Source of the DNA: Tritrichomonas musculus
Taxonomy: Eukaryota > Parabasalia > Tritrichomonadida > Tritrichomonadidae
Length of the DNA: 23,621 nucleotides
Assembly: GCA_039105265.1 (NCBI GenBank)
Contig: JAPFFF010000399.1
Coordinates: 1-23,621, forward strand
Reading direction: 5' to 3'
Shown piece after piece: positions 18,222 to 23,621 of the stretch. The notes under the pieces were generated by a model. That model was given only the letters and a program-made list of their open reading frames with translations, was not told where the DNA came from and did not search any database. Both the position numbers and the translations under genes were made by a program. The stretch's first letter is position 1; each line of letters opens with the position of its first letter.

Positions 18222-19049
18222 TTACTTTTTATGGAGTGTATAGCACTCTCCAGCTGCCAATGGGTAAACCCTTTCAGGTGATGTTACTTTTTTCATGAGT
18301 ACTTCAGGATCTGCATTGAAAGGAGTAAATTCAGGAGAATCAACTGTTCCCCAATGGATACAAATGAGGTCAGCCTTTGGGTAAGTGTTTGCAAGCTTTA
18401 TAGCACCTTCAAGTCCGATATGCCAATCATTGTCAGAGAAATCGAAGAGGATTAAGTCAGGTTGGGGCATTTCTAAGTGTTCTTGGAGGAGTCTTGAGTC
18501 ACCTGGAAGCCATATATTACCATCAGGGGTTTCAATCCAATATCCGCAATAATCTTCACGTTTCCACTCACGGAATTGGAATTCAGGGGAATCATTTTGC
18601 CAATTGTGCCAGGCAGGGGTTAATTTGAATTGAATTTGGCCAATAGTGAATTTTTCATCAATATCATGCCCGGTTCCTTTGATTCCTTTCTCATTCATAA
18701 CTTGTGCGACATAATGTGGAGCATGATATGATTTGCAAACTGAAGAAACGTGTTTGATTGTATCGACGCTGAAGTGATCATTATCAATATGAGTAATTAA
18801 TATTCCATCGAGGCGAGGAACTTTATCTGCTGAAATTGGAGGATCAAAAAGAAGTGGCATATCAAAACCTTCTAAAACTGGATCAATCATAACAATTGTA
18901 CCTCTGCAATTGAGCATGATGCCTCCACCGCCAAGCCATCTGACTTCTGTATGATCAATTTCTTCAAAATCCTTTGGAGAAATTGGTTTTATTGGGCCGG
19001 GCATAGCTTGGCCTTTTGGACTTCTACATACTTTCTTTGAGTTTTGCAT
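18222..19049 (-). CDS. MBL-fold metallo-hydrolase (UlaG/COG2220-like)
   Basis: An intact 275-residue frame from ATG 19049 to TAA 18222. It has the metallo-beta-lactamase order: an early strand-loop WLGGGGIMLNCRGTIVMIDP (38-57), metal motif THIDNDHF (about 86-93), a second ligand region PAWHNW (about 144-149), GDSR (about 183-186) with the bridging Asp, and IHWGT (about 233-237) with the last His. The motif is HxDxDH rather than the classic HxHxDH, an Asp-for-His change at the second ligand. The single-domain length and the style resemble bacterial soluble UlaG/COG2220 proteins, so bacterial origin by transfer is plausible. The substrate is unknown; lactone, phosphoester or N-acyl lipid hydrolysis occur in the superfamily. 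No signal peptide is seen. A fossil copy of its 3' end lies at 257-345. Confidence 0.85.
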   Translation of the reverse strand: MQNSKKVCRSPKGQAMPGPIKPISPKDFEEIDHTEVRWLGGGGIMLNCRGTIVMIDPVLEGFDMPLLFDPPISADKVPRLDGILITHIDNDHFSVDTIKHVSSVCKSYHAPHYVAQVMNEKGIKGTGHDIDEKFTIGQIQFKLTPAWHNWQNDSPEFQFREWKREDYCGYWIETPDGNIWLPGDSRLLQEHLEMPQPDLILFDFSDNDWHIGLEGAIKLANTYPKADLICIHWGTVDSPEFTPFNADPEVLMKKVTSPERVYPLAAGECYTLHKK

Positions 19050-19091
19050 TATGTAAAAAAATATAGTTAAATAAAAATATTTTTAATTTTT

Positions 19092-19424
19092 TCAATATAA
19101 AAATCGTAAAAATTGAATTAGTGACAATAAAATATTTATGAATTCATCCACTGAAAATTCACCTTTTTGGTCAATATAATTAATACGATTTTCCCAAATT
19201 TGAATTACCAATTTCAGATAACGGCACTGCGATTGGATGTAAAGTGTCAAAAAATTGAGAGCAAAATTAAATAACCTTGAAATGCCTAAAAAAATTATAT
19301 AACAGTTAATTTTACATAATATAAAAACAAATTCTTTAATGAAATTTGGAAGAAAATTTTTCATTTTATAGACATACCATATGAAAAAAAAATTTTGAAT
19401 GGATAAAATGAGTTTTTCATTCAA
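19092..19424 (-). CDS. Doubtful small ORF, hydrophobic
   Basis: This frame of up to 110 codons lies 42 bases upstream of the MBL gene on the same strand. Its first codon is TTG; the first ATG is at 19364, giving 90 residues. It is rich in Phe, Ile, Leu and Tyr, with hydrophobic runs (FVFILCKINCYIIFLGI and INILLSLIQFL). A segment IDQKGEFSVDEF faintly recalls an EF-hand loop but lacks the first Asp. Such composition is expected by chance in AT-rich DNA. I do not recognise a family and think it is probably not a gene. Confidence 0.15.
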   Translation of the reverse strand: MNEKLILSIQNFFFIWYVYKMKNFLPNFIKEFVFILCKINCYIIFLGISRLFNFALNFLTLYIQSQCRYLKLVIQIWENRINYIDQKGEFSVDEFINILLSLIQFLRFLY

Positions 19425-19968
19425 ATTTAATCAACATAAATCTCCAAATCAAATAAGAAAATCATTCCAATATTTTAATAAGTTATTATATATAATGTGT
19501 TCTATTTATATATTTGGTTTGTTTCGATTATTACCGTTTTTTAAATACTTTTGACACTATACATCCGATCGCAGTAACGCGAAAAAAAAAAAAAAAAAAC
19601 TTTTATCAGAATTTAAAACATATGAAGATGTAAAATAAAATTTAGCAACATTTTGAATGGTTAAATGACAAAGGAGAGTTAATATTTACAAAACTTGTTT
19701 TGGTATGCAAATAAACTTCCTTAAATAAACATTACATCTACATTTTTTTTTCAAATCATTTTATCTTTTTCTATAAAGTGCATAATTTAGAAAATACATA
19801 TTTCTATTACCTTTTATATGTATTTCAATGCCAATTAATTTATCGAAATCAGAATAAAATGATATTTATAAAGATATATTTGATTAAAATTGAGAAGGTG
19901 GTTAGTTTTGAAAATTCTTAAAAATTTACTCAAAAAGTTGGTATAATTTTTTATTCTTTCAAAACAAT
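19425..19968. other. Gene-free AT-rich stretch
   Basis: No gene was seen. A short CpG-containing string ending in AACGCG (about 19561-19581) is followed by a run of about 18 A. This is unusual here and might mark an inserted sequence end. Confidence 0.4.
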
Positions 19969-20752
19969 TCAAAAAGTCAAGTTGATTTTTGATTGAAAAT
20001 TGTTTATCAAGCTTATCAAGCAATCAAAGTTATCAATATTCGTTTGTTTAATTACTTCTTCTAATAATTCATTTATTTCATTAGTATTTATGTATTTTTT
20101 CATCTCTTCCTTAATTTTTTCTTTGGTGATTTTCTGTATTGATATTTTCTTAATTAGAGCTAAAACCAACAGAATTGTTGATTGATAAAAGCCTCTTTTT
20201 GATGATTTAATTAATAATTCAATTGATTTATCAAGATCTATATTGGCCTTTTTGCCATATAAATACATGTGTGCAAGATTATACATCGAAACAGGATCTT
20301 CCTTTTGGCTGATTGATTCTATAAAGTATTCAATTGGATTCTTTTTGTAATCATAATATTTGAATATGATTCCAAGATTGTTCTTTGAGTATTGGTCTCG
20401 AATGTTAGACCCATAGTTGTAATGATGGATTGCTTCTTGAATGTTTCTTTCAATATGGATTCCTTGTGAATAAATGACTCCTAGAATAAAATGTGACTCG
20501 GTATCTCCATTGATTGCTGAAAGAGAAAAATAACGAATAGCAATCTTGGAGTTATGAACAATGTGCACTCCAGCATAATAAAGATATCCCATTGCTCTCT
20601 GTGCTTGTGGATAATTCTGGTTTGCAGCGAGAGAAAAATAATGAATTGCTTTATTAATATCTCGTTGAATATATTTGGCTTCATAATATATTTCGCCAAG
20701 ATAGATTTGAGCTGGTTGATGATTTTGATTAGCTGCGAGTGTAAAATATTTT
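19969..20752 (-). pseudogene. C-terminal Sel1 repeats of the kinase-Sel1 locus (shifted frame)
   Basis: The frame is open from a TAA near 20755 to the TGA at 19969. It begins KYFTLAANQNHQPAQIYLGE and continues with about six Sel1-type repeats of roughly 36 residues, such as QAQRAMGYLYYAGVHIVHN, DTESHFILGVIYSQGIHIER, and PVSMYNLAHMYLYGKKA. It closes with a Lys-rich helical end. It is in another frame from the kinase and first repeats (20481-22010) and overlaps the out-of-frame tail of that ORF. The join falls inside a Sel1 repeat. It has an internal ATG at 20592 but no promoter signal there, so I treat it as the severed 3' part of one gene. Confidence 0.7.
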
Positions 20753-22010
20753 GATTAGCAGCAGGAGAAAAAAAATAGATCGCTTTATTAATATCTCTTT
20801 GGATATATTTGCCTTCACAATAAATTATTCCAAGATTATTTTGTGCTAGTGGATGATTTTGATTAGCAGCCAGTGATAAATAATGAATAGCTTTATTAAT
20901 ATCTTGCTGAATATACGCATTACTATAATAATTTACTCCAAGAGTAAATTGGGCATCTGCATGATTTTGATTGGCAGCAAGAGACAAATAATGAATAGCT
21001 TTATTAATATCTTGTTGGACATTTTGGCCTTCTAAATATATTATTCCAAGGTTGAATTGTATTTCTGGATCATTTTGATTGATCATAAGTTCATTTTTGG
21101 GAGGAATTACTTCTTGCAATCTGCTCTCTTGTTTTTTTATCATCAATGTTGAATCATTAAAATTTTTATTAATTTCTGTTTTATTAAAATATTTCAATAC
21201 ATTTTGGATGAATGATGAGTAATATTTCATAAAATCATGAATTATTTCATCAATGGTTGGACGAGTTGATCCTTCAATGTTGATGCAATTTTCAAAGATT
21301 TGTTTCATTTCTGAAAACTCTCCACCAAAATCATCAAAAATATTTCTTGAATATAAATTTGTTGGAGCCTCTTTTTCCATGATGATGAAATACACAATAA
21401 GTCCTAATGAAAAAATATCAACTTCGTATGAATATCGTTTTGCTTCAAAAATTTCTGGAGCAATATAAGACGATGAGAAATTTTTGGTTATTTGTTGGCT
21501 ATCTTGAATTAGCATCCGATCGAAGTCAATAAGGACGAGAGTTTTGTTTTCATCGATGATGAAATTGTCTGGTTTCAAGTCTCTGTAAATAAATCCATTT
21601 CTATGAAGATATTCAATGATCTTCAAAAGTTCATAAATATTCACAATTTTATCTTCTTGATTTAATTTAATTTGTTTGATATTGTCAAGCGAAATTCCTT
21701 TTATATATTCAATAAGAAGACATTTTTCGTTTTTTATTCTGCCAGTTCCATAAAATCTTGGAATTAATGGATGACGAATCTTTTCATAGTTTCTTTTCTC
21801 CCTCTCAAAAAGTTTCTCACTTTCGATGTTATAAAATATTTTCATTGCAAGCAATTGCTCAAGTCCGAGATGGCAAATCAAAACAGTAGTAGATGCTCCT
21901 ACTCCTAAATCTTCAAGTTTTATGTGATTGAAGTTGTTTAGTTCAATTTCTGTGCTTTCATTGTTCTCGGAATTTTCAAAATTAGAAAGGCGATCTTTGT
22001 TCATTTTCAA
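20481..22010 (-). CDS. Protein kinase with Sel1 repeats, frame-shifted tail
   Basis: A continuous frame of 509 codons from a TTG at 22010 (first ATG at 22004). Residues 30-270 form a kinase domain: glycine loop LGVGASTTV (35-43), Lys57 in AMKIF, Glu71 in the C helix, YRDLKPDN (142-149) in place of HRD, IDFD (161-164) in place of DFG, IAPE (183-186), DIFSLGL (198-204). The ATP Lys, catalytic Asp144 and metal Asp162 are kept, so activity is possible despite DFD. From about residue 313 there are three 36-residue Sel1 repeats (QFNLGIIYLEG, DINKAIHYLSLAANQN). After the last AANQN the frame runs into about 80 non-repeat residues, an out-of-frame tail. The same frame is open upstream of 22010 to about 22170, so this is probably the middle of a larger gene. 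The role would be signalling with a protein-binding tail. Confidence 0.75.
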   Translation of the reverse strand: MKMNKDRLSNFENSENNESTEIELNNFNHIKLEDLGVGASTTVLICHLGLEQLLAMKIFYNIESEKLFEREKRNYEKIRHPLIPRFYGTGRIKNEKCLLIEYIKGISLDNIKQIKLNQEDKIVNIYELLKIIEYLHRNGFIYRDLKPDNFIIDENKTLVLIDFDRMLIQDSQQITKNFSSSYIAPEIFEAKRYSYEVDIFSLGLIVYFIIMEKEAPTNLYSRNIFDDFGGEFSEMKQIFENCINIEGSTRPTIDEIIHDFMKYYSSFIQNVLKYFNKTEINKNFNDSTLMIKKQESRLQEVIPPKNELMINQNDPEIQFNLGIIYLEGQNVQQDINKAIHYLSLAANQNHADAQFTLGVNYYSNAYIQQDINKAIHYLSLAANQNHPLAQNNLGIIYCEGKYIQRDINKAIYFFSPAANQNILHSQLIKIINQLKSILAKYIMKPNIFNEILIKQFIIFLSLQTRIIHKHREQWDIFIMLECTLFITPRLLFVIFLFQQSMEIPSHILF

Positions 22011-22096
22011 ATAGCTTTTTTCGACAATGAAAATTATTATACTTCGTCGAATATCAAGCCAAATATTATTAATTGCCTCATCTTGTGGACTTTCTA

Positions 22097-22528
22097 CTAT
22101 AAAATAATTGAGAAATCGCTTATTTTCGTTTCTTTTAATTTGATTGAAATTTTTTTCATTTTGTTTGACTCTTCTTGGTCGATTTGAACATATTCTGGCA
22201 ATATTTCTTCAATTTTATCAAATGCTATAATGATTTTTGAATCATCATGCTTCCTAAAGAAATGTTCAAGTAATGAAATTGTTGTTTTTGATACAAGGAT
22301 GATCGTTTCTTCAAAGCAAATAATGAGAAATTCTTCATTAAAATATTCCATGGTATCGATAATAATGATTTTGGTTCTATTTTTTATATCGTTAATCTCT
22401 GCTGTATCTTCAAATTTCGAAATAAAATATATTTTGAATTTTTGATAAATTTTATCAAGAAATTCATCCTTCATTTTAATCTGGTGGCTGTTAAATAGGT
22501 TTTGAAAACATTTGATACCAGAATTCAT
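22097..22528 (-). CDS. N-terminal region of the kinase-Sel1 locus
   Basis: A 143-codon frame from ATG 22528. Residues 1 to about 127 look protein-like (KMKDEFLDKIYQKFKIYFI, IKNRTKIIIIDTMEYFNEEF, ISLLEHFFRKHDDSKIIIAF). No family was recognised. The last residues after EESNKM are Lys-rich and less natural. In the kinase frame the same DNA (22169-22010) reads VKQNEKNFNQIKR, then RFLNYFIVESPQDEAINN and IWLDIRRS, which looks more like protein and leads straight into the kinase. I infer one gene with a frame change near 22165-22175. If so, its start is 22528 and the N-terminal domain is about 170 residues. It could instead be a separate small gene ending at 22097. Confidence 0.5.
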   Translation of the reverse strand: MNSGIKCFQNLFNSHQIKMKDEFLDKIYQKFKIYFISKFEDTAEINDIKNRTKIIIIDTMEYFNEEFLIICFEETIILVSKTTISLLEHFFRKHDDSKIIIAFDKIEEILPEYVQIDQEESNKMKKISIKLKETKISDFSIIL

Positions 22529-22562
22529 ACTTGCAAAATACTATTTATATTTTTTGAGGTAA

Positions 22563-22568
22563 AAATGA
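22563..22568 (-). promoter_or_regulatory. Possible Inr-like initiator TCATTT
   Basis: A minus-strand TCATTTTTACC lies 38 bases before the ATG at 22528. The motif fits the consensus, but the leader would be longer than usual for trichomonads. Confidence 0.25.
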
Positions 22569-23621
22569 TCGTTATGATATTCAAATTTTATCTTAAAAAA
22601 AGATAAGAGACTTGCTAAAAGTAGCTTTGAAGTTCTTTCATAAAATTGATGGGATTTAAACAAAAAATCAATATACTGCAAAAATCAAAGATTATGAAGA
22701 TTATGAAGTAATCAATAACTCTTTTTTTCAATTTTAACCTTCTTCTCAGGTTAAACGTATATTTTCTGCTTTTATTTGTGATTCTAATCTATTTTTTCCA
22801 CTGTTAAAAGTTCGTGATAGTTAAATCTAACTGATCTGACACATTACCAAAGAATCTTATTTTCTTGATTATTGTTTTTTGCTATCACAAGCTTGATACT
22901 TACTTGTATAAAATAATTTATTCAAACAATACTAAAAAAATAGAAAACAAATATATGATTAATTAATTCCAAATAATTTAAAAATGCAATTAATGTTATC
23001 ACATCCTTCATTATTGGCATTGAATAAAATGAAAGGCATATTTAATATGTTTTCATTCAACTTTTTACAACATTTTCTAAATTACCAAATAACAAAATAC
23101 TAATTAAGTATTATTATGTACCTTTATTAAAAATGACAATTAGATTGCTTTATTGGCTGCTTTTATAGTAAACATCTGGTTGATCAAAGTTTTATTACAA
23201 CCGTGATTAAAAGACAAAGATTATTATAACAAATAATTATTTAATTTGCTATTATCCCCGCTTTTTTAATGTTTAATTTCAAATAGTAAAATACGACCCA
23301 TATCCCGCAGCCTACCACTTTTTGGAAAAATGATAGAATATACCATTTGAAGACCTCATTTTGTTATTATTAAATGAGTATTTTCATTCTTTGGTTATAA
23401 ATAACTACTTTTTAGGACTTCCAAGGTAGCAACATGGTATACACTGTACTGAAGTAATTTTTCAATTCTTAATAAACTATTTCACTATATATAACAGTAT
23501 TGTATATGATATGAAAAAATGTCCAATAATATTTGGAATTAAAAACTCTCAGTTTATCCAACAATATTTAAATATGACATTGAAAAAAAAGAAAACCACC
23601 AAATATATCAAAATTTTTTCA
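22569..23621. other. AT-rich stretch without recognised genes
   Basis: About 1.05 kb with no intact frame. A short less AT-rich piece at 23293-23333 reads KYDPYPAAYHFLEK on the plus strand but is isolated and unrecognised. Nothing else stands out. Confidence 0.4.

Noticed and set aside
19150-19200. EF-hand in the small ORF next to the MBL gene
   Set aside because: IDQKGEFSVDEF lacks the first calcium-binding Asp and stands alone in a doubtful frame.
1-23621. tRNA or rRNA genes
   Set aside because: No T-loop-like GTTCGANTC or A-box-like pattern, and no GC-rich structured RNA region, was seen on either strand by eye.

Overview
The window looks like nuclear DNA of a parabasalid protist, most likely Tritrichomonas or a close trichomonad. 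The reasons are: very AT-rich compact DNA with no visible introns; a giant BspA-like leucine-rich-repeat gene; a kinase fused to Sel1 repeats plus a separate pseudokinase; a Mutator-like (MULE) transposase remnant; and TCATTT initiator-like motifs just upstream of several ATGs. The species call is inference. No tRNA, rRNA, CRISPR array or bacterial operon was seen.

Layout. Positions 1-2980 form a decayed, gene-poor stretch. It holds a fossil 3' end of a metallo-beta-lactamase-fold gene (a second, intact copy lies at 18222-19049), a MULE transposase remnant on the minus strand, an unrecognised broken coding stretch on the plus strand, a 20-bp tandem repeat and a diverged direct-repeat pair. 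At 3010-4302 is an intact HxxxDG acyltransferase-like gene whose middle is strikingly GC-rich. At 4786-5724 is an intact pseudokinase gene, preceded by three perfect palindromes. At 5903-6598 (minus) is a Sel1-repeat gene that has lost its 5' end. Positions 6599-7291 are AT-rich and contain a 32-base T run.

The dominant feature is 7292-14716, one 2474-codon BspA-like reading frame. It has 102 consecutive 69-bp periods with no net indel and then an asparagine/serine-rich tail. The repeats are nearly identical. They differ only in a few amino-acid slots, and a block of about 1.4 kb is duplicated at an offset of exactly 28 units.

Positions 14717-16740 are largely non-coding and contain one perfect 12-bp inverted repeat. 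At 16745-17372 lies a broken GH13 alpha-amylase gene. It is followed on the minus strand by a short leucine-rich-repeat gene with one apparent frameshift (17567-18098), an intact MBL-fold hydrolase (18222-19049), a doubtful small ORF (19092-19424), and a kinase-Sel1 locus read in three frames (19969-22528). The last 1.05 kb shows nothing recognisable.

The genes do not form a pathway. The picture is a repeat-driven accessory region. One surface-type LRR gene has expanded by unequal exchange, and signalling-type (kinase, Sel1) and metabolic (amylase, MBL, acyltransferase) genes sit among duplicated and decaying relatives. Several loci are broken by what looks like a single frame change, so sequencing or assembly error must be excluded before each is called a pseudogene.
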